This document shows, one piece after another, positions 44,378 through 54,819 of a DNA stretch of 64,000 nt. The notes under the pieces were generated by a model. That model ran no database searches. It saw only the letters and a list, made by a program, of their open reading frames with translations, and was not told the DNA's origin. The DNA is from Microtetraspora malaysiensis (GTDB lineage Bacteria > Actinomycetota > Actinomycetes > Streptosporangiales > Streptosporangiaceae): positions 62,001 through 126,000 of the forward strand of contig NZ_BBYJ01000022.1 of NCBI RefSeq assembly GCF_001528665.1, written 5' to 3'. The position numbers and the translations under genes were made by a program. Positions within the stretch are counted from its first letter, which is position 1. Each line of letters begins with the position of its first letter.

Positions 44378-45724
44378 GTGCCAGATCAGCCGGGCGAAGA
44401 GCAGGGGCGCGAGGGCGGCGAGTCCGTGTGGCGGAGGGGTGGCGCGTGGGTGCGGTCGCATCCACCGCCCGGGCCGTTCCGGCCGGACTTCTGGCGCAGT
44501 CCGCTGCGTGGTTCCTGGTTGACCTCGGTGTTCGGTCTGGTCCTGCTGGTCGGCATCCCGATCATCGCGATCACCGGCCTGCTGTCGTACGCCGCGTACA
44601 ACCCGTGGCTGCCCGGCAACGACACGACACCGGAGCGAGGCCTGCTCGGGTTCTATTTCTTCGACTGGCCGACCTGGCCCGCGTGGCTGTACCGGGTCAC
44701 GCAGGGAATCCACGTCATCCTCGGGCTGACGCTCATCCCCGTGCTGCTGGCCAAGCTGTGGTCGGTCATCCCCAAACTGTTCGCCTGGCCGCCGGCCCGC
44801 TCTTTGGCCATGGCCGTCGAACGCGCCAGCCTGCTGCTGCTTGTCGGCGGCGCGGTGTTCGAGTTCGTGACCGGTGTGCTCAACATCCAGCTCTTCTACA
44901 CCGCGTTCCCGTTCTCCTTCTATCCGGCGCACCTCTACGGAGCGTGGATCTTCATCGCCGCGTTCGCCGTCCACGTCGTGCTCAAGCTGCCGCGGATGGT
45001 CAGCGCGCTGCGGTCACGGAGCCTGCGCCGCGAACTCCGCACGGGCCTGGACGGCACAAGGCCGGAGCCCCCCGACCCCGACGGCCTGGTGGCCACCCGT
45101 CCCGCGGAGCCCAGCCTCTCCCGGCGCGGTCTCCTCGGGTTCGTCGGCGGCGGCTCCCTGCTGATCTTCGGTCTGTCCGTGGGGCAGACCCTGGACGGGC
45201 CGCTGCGCCGCACCGCCCTGCTCGCCCCGCATGGACGCATGTACGGTCTGGGGCCGAACGACTTCCAGGTGAACAAGTCCGCGTCCGCCATGGGTGTCAA
45301 CCCGATGAGCACCGGTCCCGGCTGGCGGCTGGAGCTGGCCGGGACCGACCTGCGGCTGTCACGCGCGGAACTGCTGGCGCTGCCGCAGTACACCTACGCG
45401 CTGCCCATCGCATGCGTGGAGGGCTGGTCGACCCAGCAGACGTGGACCGGCCCGCGCCTCGCCGACCTCGCCCGGCTCGCGGGGGCGGTCCCGGGCCGCG
45501 TCGAGGCCTACGTGGAGTCGCTGGAACGCGGCGGCGCGTTCTCCGAGGCGTCGCTGAGCGCCCGGCAGGTGGCCGACCACCGCTCCCTGCTGGCGTTGCG
45601 GGTCAACGGTGCGGATCTCTCCCTCGACCACGGCTATCCGGCCCGGATCATGGTCCCGAACGCGCCCGGCGTGCACAACACCAAGTGGGTGCGCAGGCTC
45701 ACCTTCCGGCCTCCGAGCGGGTGA
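44378..45724 (+). CDS. Membrane molybdopterin oxidoreductase with internal Tat motif
   Basis: 448 aa from GTG 44378. Residues ~45-215 are four membrane helices with His residues (RVTQGIHVILG, FYPAHLYGAW, AVHVVLKLPR) suggesting b-type heme. A loop leads to SRRGLLGFVGGG with twin Arg249-Arg250 and a fifth helix, then a sulfite-oxidase-type Mo-binding domain with cofactor ligand Cys346 in IACVEGWS and SLDHGYPARIMVPN. This matches the actinobacterial five-helix molybdoenzymes inserted partly by Sec and finished by Tat (SCO3746-like, from memory). The substrate is unknown; electrons probably pass to or from heme. The stop overlaps the next gene. Confidence 0.9.
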   Translation: MPDQPGEEQGREGGESVWRRGGAWVRSHPPPGPFRPDFWRSPLRGSWLTSVFGLVLLVGIPIIAITGLLSYAAYNPWLPGNDTTPERGLLGFYFFDWPTWPAWLYRVTQGIHVILGLTLIPVLLAKLWSVIPKLFAWPPARSLAMAVERASLLLLVGGAVFEFVTGVLNIQLFYTAFPFSFYPAHLYGAWIFIAAFAVHVVLKLPRMVSALRSRSLRRELRTGLDGTRPEPPDPDGLVATRPAEPSLSRRGLLGFVGGGSLLIFGLSVGQTLDGPLRRTALLAPHGRMYGLGPNDFQVNKSASAMGVNPMSTGPGWRLELAGTDLRLSRAELLALPQYTYALPIACVEGWSTQQTWTGPRLADLARLAGAVPGRVEAYVESLERGGAFSEASLSARQVADHRSLLALRVNGADLSLDHGYPARIMVPNAPGVHNTKWVRRLTFRPPSG

Positions 45725-46281
45725 CGGCGATGATCTCCCGGGTGCGTTCCCTGCGGCAGTGGGCCGTCGGCCGCTACGGCGCCGACCCGCTGCACCTGCT
45801 CGCGCTGCTCGCCTGCTTCACGCTGGCCGGCTACGCCGCGAGCCGTGTCGTCGTGGCCGGCATCTGGGTGGGCTTCGTCGTGTGGTTCGTCGGTGCGGCG
45901 ATCATCCATGACCTTGTGCTCTATCCTCTGTACGCCGTCGCCGACATCGCCGTGCGGTGGCGACCCTGGCGTCGTGTGCGGCCGTCGGCCGTGCTCTCCC
46001 ACCCGCCGCCGTGGATCAACTACCTGCGCGTTCCCCTCGCCCTGTCGGCGCTGTTGCTGCTTGTCTGGTTCCCGCTGATCCTCCGCCTGTCCCAGGACGG
46101 GTACCGGAGGTCGGTGGCGCTGGACACGACCCCCTTCCTGGGACGGTGGCTCCTGGTGACCGGCCTGCTCTTCGCCGGATCGGCGCTGGCCTACGCCGTC
46201 AGGCTGCGCCGACGGGCGCCGGGGGAGGGGAGCGGCCCCGGCTCACGACCGGACGACCCACCCGGCCCCGGACAGGGGTGA
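45721..46281 (+). CDS. Small polytopic membrane protein
   Basis: 186 aa from GTG 45721 (GTGA overlap with the molybdoenzyme). About four membrane helices (LLALLACFTLAGYAAS, VGFVVWFVGAAIIHDL, VPLALSALLLLVWFPL, WLLVTGLLFAGSALAYAV) and a Gly/Pro-rich cytoplasmic tail. No catalytic motif. Tight coupling suggests it is a membrane partner of the molybdoenzyme, perhaps an electron-transfer or assembly subunit (inference). Confidence 0.8.
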   Translation: MTAMISRVRSLRQWAVGRYGADPLHLLALLACFTLAGYAASRVVVAGIWVGFVVWFVGAAIIHDLVLYPLYAVADIAVRWRPWRRVRPSAVLSHPPPWINYLRVPLALSALLLLVWFPLILRLSQDGYRRSVALDTTPFLGRWLLVTGLLFAGSALAYAVRLRRRAPGEGSGPGSRPDDPPGPGQG

Positions 46282-46322
46282 CCGGCCGTCCGACACGCAA
46301 ACCAACCGGACGAGGTGCCTGT

Positions 46323-48137
46323 GTGAGCACGCGAGCGATCAGCGACTACGCCTTGCTGTCGGACTGCCGGTCAGCGGCCCTGGTCTCGTCGGACGGCTCG
46401 GTCGACTGGCTGTGCTCTCCCCGCTTCGACAGCCCGGCGATCTTCGCCCGGTTGCTGGACGAGAACGCCGGACACTGGTCCGTCGGCCCGGCCTGCCCGG
46501 CTGAGATCACCCGCAGGTACCTGGACGACACCCTTGTGGTCGAGACGACCTTCCGCACCGCGACCGGGACCGCGGTGCTCCGCGACACGCTCGCCCTCGG
46601 CCGCCGGGAACGCGGGCACGCGCTCGGCGTGGCCTCGCCGAGCGCCCTCCTGCGTGAGGTGTCCTGCGTCGAGGGGCAGGTGCCGATCACCGTGGACTTC
46701 GCCCCCCGGCCCGAGTTCGGGCTCATCCGGCCTCTGATGGAACCGGTGCGCGGCGGGCTGGTGGCGCGAGGAGGAGCGCAGGTGCTGACTTTGTCGTGCC
46801 CGGTCGAACTGCACGTGCGCGACGCCACCGCGCGGGCCACGGTCACCCTGCGCGCCGGACAGCGGCTCGGCCTCGCCCTGCGCACCGGGCCGGTCTGGGA
46901 GCCGGCCCCGCCGTGCTGGCGCCCCGGGCGCGTCCACCGCCGGATCGGGGACACGGCGCGGGGCTGGCGCTCCTGGTCCCGTGAGCACGCGCGCTACCAG
47001 GGCCCCTGGCGGGAACAGGTCGGGCACAGCGGGCGAGTGTTGCGCGCGCTCACCTTCGCACCCACCGGCGCCATCGTCGCCGCGGCGACCACCTCGCTGC
47101 CCGAGTGCGTCGGCGGCGAGCGGAACTGGGACTACCGCTATACCTGGATACGGGATGCCAGCCTCACGCTGCAGGCGCTCGCCACCGCGGCGTGCGAGAA
47201 GGAGGAGACCGCGTTCTTCTCCTTCCTCGCCGGTGCCGCGGCCGGTCTGCTCGACCGCGACACCGACCTGCCGATCATGTACGGCGTGGGTGGCGAACGT
47301 GACCTGAGTGAGAGGATCCTGCCGCACCTGACCGGGTGGCGCGGCAGCGCCCCGGTGCGGATCGGCAACGACGCCTGGCGCCAGCGTCAGATCGACGTCT
47401 ACGGCGAACTGCTCGACGCGGCCTACGAGCTTTCCCCCAGCCGGTTCGACCCGCTCACGCGCTCCTTCCTGCTCGGCGCGGCCGAATCGGCCGCGCGCCG
47501 CTGGCAGGAACCCGACCAGGGCATGTGGGAGGTCCGCGGCCCGAGCCGGCAATTCCTGCATTCGAAACTCATGTGCTGGGTCGCCCTGGACCGGGCTGTC
47601 GCCCTGGCCCCCGTTCTCGGCGCCACCGACAGGGTGCCCTTCTGGGAAGACACGCGCGAGCGGATCCGGGCGGCGATCCTCACCCGGGGCTGGAACGAGG
47701 ACGTGGGCGCGTTCACCCAGGTACTCGACGGGACGGACCTGGACGCGTCGGCGCTGACGCTCCCGCTGGTGGGGTTCCTGCCCGGCGACGATCCGCGGGT
47801 GCGGTCGACTGTGGAAGCCGTCGCGACGCGGCTGGCGGACCGGCGTGGGCTGGTGCTCCGCTACCGTACCCGCGACGGGATCACCGGCCCCGAGGGGACG
47901 TTCCTGCTGTGCACCTTCTGGCTCGCCCACGCGTTGGCCCTCACCGGCCAGGCCGGACGCGGCGAGCGGGTGTTCCGTACCGCGGCCTCGCACGCCAACG
48001 ACGTCGGCCTGCTGGCCGAGGAGGTGGACCAGGTCACCGGGGAACCGATCGGGAACTTCCCCCAGGCCTTCAGCCACATCGGCCTGATCAACGCCGCCCG
48101 GGCGATCGGCGACGTCGGCCGGCCGTCGTGCCCGTGA
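46323..48137 (+). CDS. Glycoside hydrolase family 15 (trehalase/glucoamylase-like)
   Basis: 604 aa from GTG 46323. The N-terminal ISDYALLSDCRSAALVSSDG, VDWLCSPRFDSP is the typical start of bacterial cytoplasmic GH15 proteins. The (alpha/alpha)6 barrel carries NWDYRYTWIRDASLTLQAL, GMWEVRG (general acid Glu region), LMCWVALDRAV and the tail HANDVGLLAEEVD ... GNFPQAFSHIGLINAA (second catalytic Glu region). No signal peptide, so it acts inside on trehalose or malto-oligosaccharides. It nearly abuts the convergent epimerase (8-bp gap). Confidence 0.93.
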   Translation: MSTRAISDYALLSDCRSAALVSSDGSVDWLCSPRFDSPAIFARLLDENAGHWSVGPACPAEITRRYLDDTLVVETTFRTATGTAVLRDTLALGRRERGHALGVASPSALLREVSCVEGQVPITVDFAPRPEFGLIRPLMEPVRGGLVARGGAQVLTLSCPVELHVRDATARATVTLRAGQRLGLALRTGPVWEPAPPCWRPGRVHRRIGDTARGWRSWSREHARYQGPWREQVGHSGRVLRALTFAPTGAIVAAATTSLPECVGGERNWDYRYTWIRDASLTLQALATAACEKEETAFFSFLAGAAAGLLDRDTDLPIMYGVGGERDLSERILPHLTGWRGSAPVRIGNDAWRQRQIDVYGELLDAAYELSPSRFDPLTRSFLLGAAESAARRWQEPDQGMWEVRGPSRQFLHSKLMCWVALDRAVALAPVLGATDRVPFWEDTRERIRAAILTRGWNEDVGAFTQVLDGTDLDASALTLPLVGFLPGDDPRVRSTVEAVATRLADRRGLVLRYRTRDGITGPEGTFLLCTFWLAHALALTGQAGRGERVFRTAASHANDVGLLAEEVDQVTGEPIGNFPQAFSHIGLINAARAIGDVGRPSCP

Positions 48138-48145
48138 CGGGCGGT

Positions 48146-49132
48146 TCAGCCGAGCGGCGCGGTGGCGAACTCCCTCATCCCGGCCGCGAAGCCGACGCGG
48201 GCGCGGAATCCGAGCTCCGCCGCGGCCCGGTCCGGCGAGGCGACGATGTGCCGCACGTCTCCCAGCCGGTACTCACCGGTGATCACCGGCTCGGGGCCGC
48301 CGCGTTCCGCGGCGAGCGCGGCCGCCAGCTCACCGACGGTGTGCGGCTCTCCGCTGGCGATGTTGTACGCGGCCAACGCGCCGGGCACCCCGGCACCGAG
48401 CGCGACGACGTTCGCGCGGGCGACATCACGCACGTGGACGAAGTCACGCAACTGCCCGCCGTCCTCGAACACCGCCGGCGCCCGCCTCGCCTCCAGCGCG
48501 GATCGGAAGATCGCGGCCACACCGGAGTACGGAGTGTCCCTGGGCATCCGGGGACCGTACACATTGTGGTAGCGCAGCGCGACCACCGTGCCACCGGTCT
48601 CGCGTGCCCAGTTCGCGGCCAGGTGCTCCTGGGCGACCTTGGTGGTCGCGTAGACACCGCGCGGGTCCAGGGGCGCGCCCTCGCCGATGGCGGCCGGGGT
48701 CAGCGCGGCGCCGCAGCGCGGACAGCGTGGATCGAAGAACCCGGCCGCCAGATCCCGTACGGCGCGGGGTCCCGGCCGCACCCTGCCGTGCGCGGCGCAG
48801 TCATAGGCGCCCTCGCCGTAGACGACCATCGACGAGGCGAGGACCAGCCGCGCGACGCGGCGCCGTGCCATCGCGGCCAGCAGCGCAGCGGTGCCGTACG
48901 TGTTCACGGAGACGTAGGAGGGCATGTCCGCGATGTCCACGCCGAGCCCGACCTTGGCCGCCAGGTGCACGACCGCGTCCACGCCGTCCGTCGCGCGGTC
49001 CAGCGCGGCCGCGTCCCGGATGTCCGCGCCGTCGCGCACGTCGAAGCCGGACGTGTCATGACCGGCCTCGACAAGGATCTCGGCGACGTGGCTTCCGATG
49101 AAGCCGGCCGCTCCGGTGACCAGAACTCTCAC
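48146..49132 (-). CDS. NAD-dependent sugar epimerase/dehydratase with Zn-ribbon insert
   Basis: 328 aa from GTG 49132. Extended SDR: VLVTGAAGFIGSHVAE, DVRDGADIRD, LAAKVG, SSMVVYGEGAY, catalytic YATTK, HNVYGPRMP, FEDGGQLRDFVHVRDVA. Between the serine and YxxxK strands there is an insert with CPRCGA and an upstream Cys (YDCAAHG), a possible zinc-knuckle not seen in ordinary GalE/RmlB. It probably makes the NDP-sugar used by the neighbouring glycosyltransferases. Transcribed toward the GH15 gene. Confidence 0.9.
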   Translation of the reverse strand: MRVLVTGAAGFIGSHVAEILVEAGHDTSGFDVRDGADIRDAAALDRATDGVDAVVHLAAKVGLGVDIADMPSYVSVNTYGTAALLAAMARRRVARLVLASSMVVYGEGAYDCAAHGRVRPGPRAVRDLAAGFFDPRCPRCGAALTPAAIGEGAPLDPRGVYATTKVAQEHLAANWARETGGTVVALRYHNVYGPRMPRDTPYSGVAAIFRSALEARRAPAVFEDGGQLRDFVHVRDVARANVVALGAGVPGALAAYNIASGEPHTVGELAAALAAERGGPEPVITGEYRLGDVRHIVASPDRAAAELGFRARVGFAAGMREFATAPLG

Positions 49133-49227
49133 TCGCCGAGAGTAACCGGCCGCCCACTCCCGCGCCCGCTTCACGACCCCGCGTACGTGGCGCGACCGCC
49201 CGGCGAGGTCTCGCGGCGTTCGGCTGA

Positions 49228-50619
<1,392 letters not shown>

Positions 50620-50691
50620 CGATCCGATCGTCGCGCCCGCGGGCGCGACGCGCCGATCACCACCAGCCCTCTACCGAAGCAGGAACAGGAT

Positions 50692-51927
50692 ATGAAGCAT
50701 CTGCTCACCCGGTTCGAGAACCGGGCACCGGAGATCGTTTTCGAGTGGCGAGATCCCGAGACCCCGGCCAGGGGATGGGTAGTGATCAACTCGCTCAGGG
50801 GAGGTGCCGCGGGCGGCGGAACCCGCATGCGCCCCGGGCTCGACCGCGACGAGGTCGTGTCGCTGGCCAAGACGATGGAGATCAAGTTCACCGTCTCCGG
50901 GCCCCGGATCGGCGGGGCCAAGTCCGGCATCGACTTCGACCCGCGCGACCCCCGTAAGAACGACGTGCTGCGCCGCTGGTACAAGGCGGTCACCCCGCTG
51001 CTGAAGACGTACTACGGCACCGGCGGCGACCTCAACGTGGACGAGGTGCGCGAGGTCGTGCCCATCACGGAGAGCCACGGCCTGTGGCACCCGCAGGAGG
51101 GCGTGGTCCGGGGCCACTACGACGCCACCGACCGGGAGCTCGTGCGGCGGGTCGGACGGCTCCGCCTCGGCGTGGGCAAGGTCGTGGAGGACGGCCGCTA
51201 CACCCCCGCCCCCGCCGGGCACTCCGGCGGCTACGCGGTCGCCGACCTCATCACCGGGTGGGGCGTGGCAGAGTCGGTGCGGCACTACTACGCCGTCTAC
51301 GGCGGCGACATCGCGGGCAAGCGCGTCATCGTCCAGGGCTGGGGCAACGTCGGCGCCGCGGCCGCCTACTACGCGGCCCAGGCCGGCGCGCGGGTGGTCG
51401 GCGTGATCGACCGCAACGGCGGGATCCTCAACCCCGCCGGGTACGGCCTCGACGAGGTGCGCGAGCTGTTCCTCACCAAGGACGGCAACACCCTGCGCGC
51501 CCCCGGCATGATGCCGTACGAGGCGATCGACGCCGCCGTCTGGGACGCCGGCGCGGAGGTCTTCCTGCCCTGCGCGGCGTCCCGGCTCGTCACCCGCGAG
51601 CAGGTGGACCGCATGGCGGCGCGCGGCCTGGAGGTGATCGCGTGCGGCGCCAACGTGCCGTTCGCCGACACCGAGATCTTCTACGGCCCGACGTACGAGC
51701 ACGCCGACAAGAGCGTCACGGTCGTGCCCGACTTCATCGCCAACAGCGGGATGGCCCGCACCTTCGCCCTCCTGATGCGGGAGGGCGTGGAGGTCTCCGA
51801 CGAGGCGATCTTCGCCGACGTGTCGGCCACCATCGAGTCGGCGATCAGGAAGTGCCACGAGCGCTCGCCGGAGCCCACCGGGGTGGCGAGCACCGCGTTC
51901 GAGATCGCCCTCGAACAACTCACCTGA
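50692..51927 (+). CDS. Leu/Phe/Val (branched-chain or aromatic) amino-acid dehydrogenase
   Basis: 411-aa Glu/Leu/Phe/Val dehydrogenase-family enzyme: NAD-dependent oxidative deamination of an amino acid to its 2-oxo acid. GGAAGGGTRMR, KFTVSGPRIGGAKSGIDFDP (catalytic Lys region) and NAD motif QGWGNVGAAAAYYAAQAGA are clear. ATG 50692 follows AGGAACAGG. Its position just behind HPPD favours Phe/Tyr as substrates, which would feed (4-hydroxy)phenylpyruvate into HPPD. Sequence alone cannot exclude Leu/Val specificity. A strong terminator follows. Confidence 0.9.
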   Translation: MKHLLTRFENRAPEIVFEWRDPETPARGWVVINSLRGGAAGGGTRMRPGLDRDEVVSLAKTMEIKFTVSGPRIGGAKSGIDFDPRDPRKNDVLRRWYKAVTPLLKTYYGTGGDLNVDEVREVVPITESHGLWHPQEGVVRGHYDATDRELVRRVGRLRLGVGKVVEDGRYTPAPAGHSGGYAVADLITGWGVAESVRHYYAVYGGDIAGKRVIVQGWGNVGAAAAYYAAQAGARVVGVIDRNGGILNPAGYGLDEVRELFLTKDGNTLRAPGMMPYEAIDAAVWDAGAEVFLPCAASRLVTREQVDRMAARGLEVIACGANVPFADTEIFYGPTYEHADKSVTVVPDFIANSGMARTFALLMREGVEVSDEAIFADVSATIESAIRKCHERSPEPTGVASTAFEIALEQLT

Positions 51928-51946
51928 CCCTCCCCACACGTACGCG

Positions 51947-51986
51947 CGGGAGCGCGGTGGCGATCGCCACCGCGCTCCCGTCTTTT
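51947..51986 (+). terminator. Rho-independent terminator of the hppD operon
   Basis: A 16-bp perfect stem (51947-51962 with 51965-51980, CGGGAGCGCGGTGGCG) followed by TCTTTT, 20 nt after the stop. Confidence 0.93.
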
Positions 51987-52011
51987 GCCCGGAGGATTCA
52001 CGGGACCCTCC

Positions 52012-53439
52012 CTAAGGCCGGCCAGGACGAGTGATGAGGGAGACCACGAGCGCGGCCAGGCACAGGAAGCCGGCTGCGCCGAGGCTCGCTACGTTGAAGC
52101 CGTGGACGACGGCCTCCGCGGGCTCGTGGTGGTGATAGTGGGCCGCGGCCGTCCCGGCGATCGTGCTGAGCAGCGCGGTGCCCAGGGAAGCGCCGACCTG
52201 TTGCGAGGTCATGACCATGGCTCCTGCCACAGCGCTGTCCGCACCCGCGCCGAGGGTCGCGGTGCTGTTGGCGGTGACCAGCACCCACCCCGTGCCGAGC
52301 CCGACCAGCAGGAACACCAGGAGGGCGTGCGGCCAGTAACTGCTGTCGGTCCGAAGAAGTCCGAGCAGGGCGAGCCCGGACGCGACCGCCAGGAGCCCGG
52401 GGCACAGCAGCCACCGGACCGGGACCCGAGCCAGCAGCGGGCTGACCGCCCGTACTCCCACCATCAGGCCGACGGTCAAAGGCAGGAAGGCCAGGCCCGC
52501 CCGGACAGGTGAATAGCCCAGCACGTCCTGCAGGTAGAAGGTCAAGAAGAACAACGCGGCGAACATGCCCACCGCCAGGCTGAGCACCGCCAGGTACGAC
52601 CCGCCGCGGCGGCGGTCCAGGACGACCCGCAAGGGGAGCAGCGGCCCCTTGACCCGGGTCTGGACCCGTACGAACGCGACCAGCGCCAAGGCTCCGGCGA
52701 CCAGCGGTCCGAAGGTGTACGGCGAGTCCCACCCGTCGGGTTCGGCCCGGGCGAACCCGAAGACCAGCGCCATCAAGCCGGCGGTGGACAGGACCACCCC
52801 GGCGACGTCGAGGCGCACACCGGGAACGCGTGGCACGGGCCGTACGGCGCGCGACACCCCGATCGTGGCCAGGGCCGCGATCGGCAGGTTCACGTACATG
52901 CACCAGCGCCAGTCGAGGTAATCGGTGAGCACTCCGCCCAGCAGCACGCCCAGGCCGGAAGAACTCCCTATCACGGTGCCGTAGATGCCGAACGCCCTGC
53001 CGCGCTCGGCGGGGGCCGGGAACGTCGCGGCGAGGGTCGCCAGCACCGCCGGAGTGAGCAGAGCGCCGAAGACGCCCTGCAGGGCACGGCCGGTGAGCAG
53101 CATCGCCGGGCCGGTGGCGGCGCCGCCGAACGCTGAGGCCACGGCGAACCCGATCAGACCCACCATCAGGGTCCGCTTGCGCCCGACCAGATCTGACATC
53201 CGCCCGCCGAGCAGCAGCAGGCCGCCGTAGCCCAGGGAGAAGAGCGTGACCACCCACTGGCGGGTCGGGTCGGACAGATGGAGGTCTCGCTGTATGGAGG
53301 GCAGCGCGATGTTCATGATCGTCATGTCGATGCCGATCATGAGCTGCGCCGTCGCGACCGCCGCAAGCGCCCACCAGCGCCGGGGGTCGGGCGGGGCGGC
53401 GTCATCGGGAAGCCGCGTGGAACTGCTTGTGGTGGTCAC
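52012..53439 (-). CDS. DHA2-family MFS drug exporter (EmrB/QacA type)
   Basis: 475 aa from GTG 53439, two bases after the upstream SnoaL stop. Fourteen hydrophobic segments. DHA2 motifs: DMTIMNIALPSIQRDL (motif D1), LGGRMSDLVGRKRTLM (motif A), GRALQGVFGALLTPAVLA and GSSSGLGVLLGGVLTDYLDWRW (motif C region). Proton-coupled export of antibiotics or dyes. Co-transcribed with the SnoaL-like gene and controlled by the divergent TetR regulator. Confidence 0.92.
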   Translation of the reverse strand: MTTTSSSTRLPDDAAPPDPRRWWALAAVATAQLMIGIDMTIMNIALPSIQRDLHLSDPTRQWVVTLFSLGYGGLLLLGGRMSDLVGRKRTLMVGLIGFAVASAFGGAATGPAMLLTGRALQGVFGALLTPAVLATLAATFPAPAERGRAFGIYGTVIGSSSGLGVLLGGVLTDYLDWRWCMYVNLPIAALATIGVSRAVRPVPRVPGVRLDVAGVVLSTAGLMALVFGFARAEPDGWDSPYTFGPLVAGALALVAFVRVQTRVKGPLLPLRVVLDRRRGGSYLAVLSLAVGMFAALFFLTFYLQDVLGYSPVRAGLAFLPLTVGLMVGVRAVSPLLARVPVRWLLCPGLLAVASGLALLGLLRTDSSYWPHALLVFLLVGLGTGWVLVTANSTATLGAGADSAVAGAMVMTSQQVGASLGTALLSTIAGTAAAHYHHHEPAEAVVHGFNVASLGAAGFLCLAALVVSLITRPGRP

Positions 53440-53441
53440 GG

Positions 53442-53822
53442 CTAGAACATCCCGTTCCGGTTCTCGGCGGCCTCCGGGATCGGCTGCATCACGTCCCAGT
53501 GCTCAACGATCTTGCCGTTCCGGTCGAGCCGGAAGATGTCGACAATGGCCGTGCCGGGCTGCCCGGGCACCCGCACGCCGTGCACATGCGCGATGACGAA
53601 GTCGCCGTCGGCGAAGATGCGCTTGACCTCGGCGCGCAGCGCGGGAAAGTCCTCCCGTAGCTGTCTGGCGAAGGCCTCGAAGCCCTCGATCCCGTCCGCG
53701 ATCTTGGGGTTGTGCTGCACGTACCGGTCGCCGATGAGCTTCGACGCGGTCTCGAAGTCCTTCTGATTGAGGCCCGCCTCGTAGAAGGCCAAGACAGTCT
53801 GCTTGTTCCGCTCGAGATCCAT
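53442..53822 (-). CDS. SnoaL-like polyketide cyclase-family protein
   Basis: 126 aa from ATG 53822. Closely follows the SnoaL/ester-cyclase pattern: NKQTVLAFYEAGLNQKDFET, YVQHNPKIADGIEGF (with the QHNP motif), AEVKRIFADGDFVIAHVHG, DIFRLDRNGKIVEHWDVMQP. The QHN and HWD motifs are those of the bacterial SnoaL-like group. Substrate unknown. It lies in an operon with a drug exporter, so modification of an aromatic or quinone-like toxin before export is conceivable (inference). Confidence 0.9.
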   Translation of the reverse strand: MDLERNKQTVLAFYEAGLNQKDFETASKLIGDRYVQHNPKIADGIEGFEAFARQLREDFPALRAEVKRIFADGDFVIAHVHGVRVPGQPGTAIVDIFRLDRNGKIVEHWDVMQPIPEAAENRNGMF

Positions 53823-53858
53823 GTGTCCCCTTAAGTGAACAGCCGTAGGTTAACGCAT

Positions 53859-53899
53859 GTAGCGCTACGACTGTAGGGCAACGGTCGTTGCAATACAAT
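53859..53899. promoter_or_regulatory. TetR operators and -10 box
   Basis: GTAGCGCTAC (53859-53868) and GCAACGGTCGTTGC (53878-53891) are palindromes in the divergent promoter. TACAAT at 53894-53899 is a good -10 for the TetR gene, whose ATG at 53907 would then be nearly leaderless. Confidence 0.65.
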
Positions 53900-53906
53900 G
53901 CGAGCC

Positions 53907-54530
53907 ATGGACACGACCTCTTCGAACTCTTCGGCGCGGGGTCGCAACCCGCGCGGCCAGGGGGAACGGCTGCGCCGCGACATCATCGGCGCCACCCTGC
54001 GGATGCTGAACGAGTTGGGGGATGATGAGGCGCTGTCCCTGCGCGCCGTCGCGCGCGAGGTGGGAATCGCGGCGACCTCCGTCTACATCCACTTCTCCGA
54101 CCGGGACGCCCTGGTCTTCGCGGCCCTGGAGCAGTGCACCCTCGACCTCATGCGTGATCTGGATCGTGCCGAGTCGGCCTCCGGCGACCCGGTGGCCCAG
54201 CTGCGAGCGCGCCTGCTCTACCTCGCCACGTGGGTCCGCGACCATGCGGGCCTCTACAAGGTGCTGCACGAGAGCACTCTCAATCGGCGGATGCATCTGG
54301 TGTTCAAGGAGGAGTTGGCTGTGCGTACCGGCGCCGCCGTTCAGCGGTGCATGGACGCCGGGCTCGCGCCCGCCGCCGATGCGGCCACTGTGGCGCTCGA
54401 CCTACGCGCGGCCGTGCACGGCGCCGTGTCCATCCGGGTGAACGAACCGGGGCTGGCGTTGCCGCCCCTGGAGGAGCAGATCGACCGCTACCTCACCAAG
54501 ATCGTCGGCGTGAGCCTCGCAACGGGGTGA
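53907..54530 (+). CDS. TetR-family regulator
   Basis: 207 aa from ATG 53907 (MDTTSSNSS); ATG 53898 overlaps the -10 box and is less likely. HTH: GERLRRDIIGATLRMLNELG, LSLRAVAREVGIAATSVYIHFSDRD, with the TetR_C_13-like/WHG effector region RARLLYLATWVRDHAGLYKVL. Divergent from the SnoaL-MFS operon with palindromes between, so it represses both directions until an inducer binds. Confidence 0.92.
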   Translation: MDTTSSNSSARGRNPRGQGERLRRDIIGATLRMLNELGDDEALSLRAVAREVGIAATSVYIHFSDRDALVFAALEQCTLDLMRDLDRAESASGDPVAQLRARLLYLATWVRDHAGLYKVLHESTLNRRMHLVFKEELAVRTGAAVQRCMDAGLAPAADAATVALDLRAAVHGAVSIRVNEPGLALPPLEEQIDRYLTKIVGVSLATG

Positions 54531-54819
54531 GGCTGCCCGCCCCACTCCTGCGAGGGGCTACGGGCGCTCTCCGGGACGGCTGGACGGTCGCCGAGGGCGG
54601 CCCCGGGGCTCCTGTGAGGAGACGCCGGCCTGACTCGATCATGACTGCGATGTCAGGTGGAAGGTAAAAAATTATCTGTCCTATTTATTGCAGCATGTCG
54701 GATTAGGTAGCTTTAGGGCACTGTCACGGTAGGTAACGCCAACGTCGTCGTTACCGTGCCGCGACCTCGTACCAGGACCGCGCGTGCCCGGTGGGGATCC
54801 TCCCGCCGGGACGCGCGCG

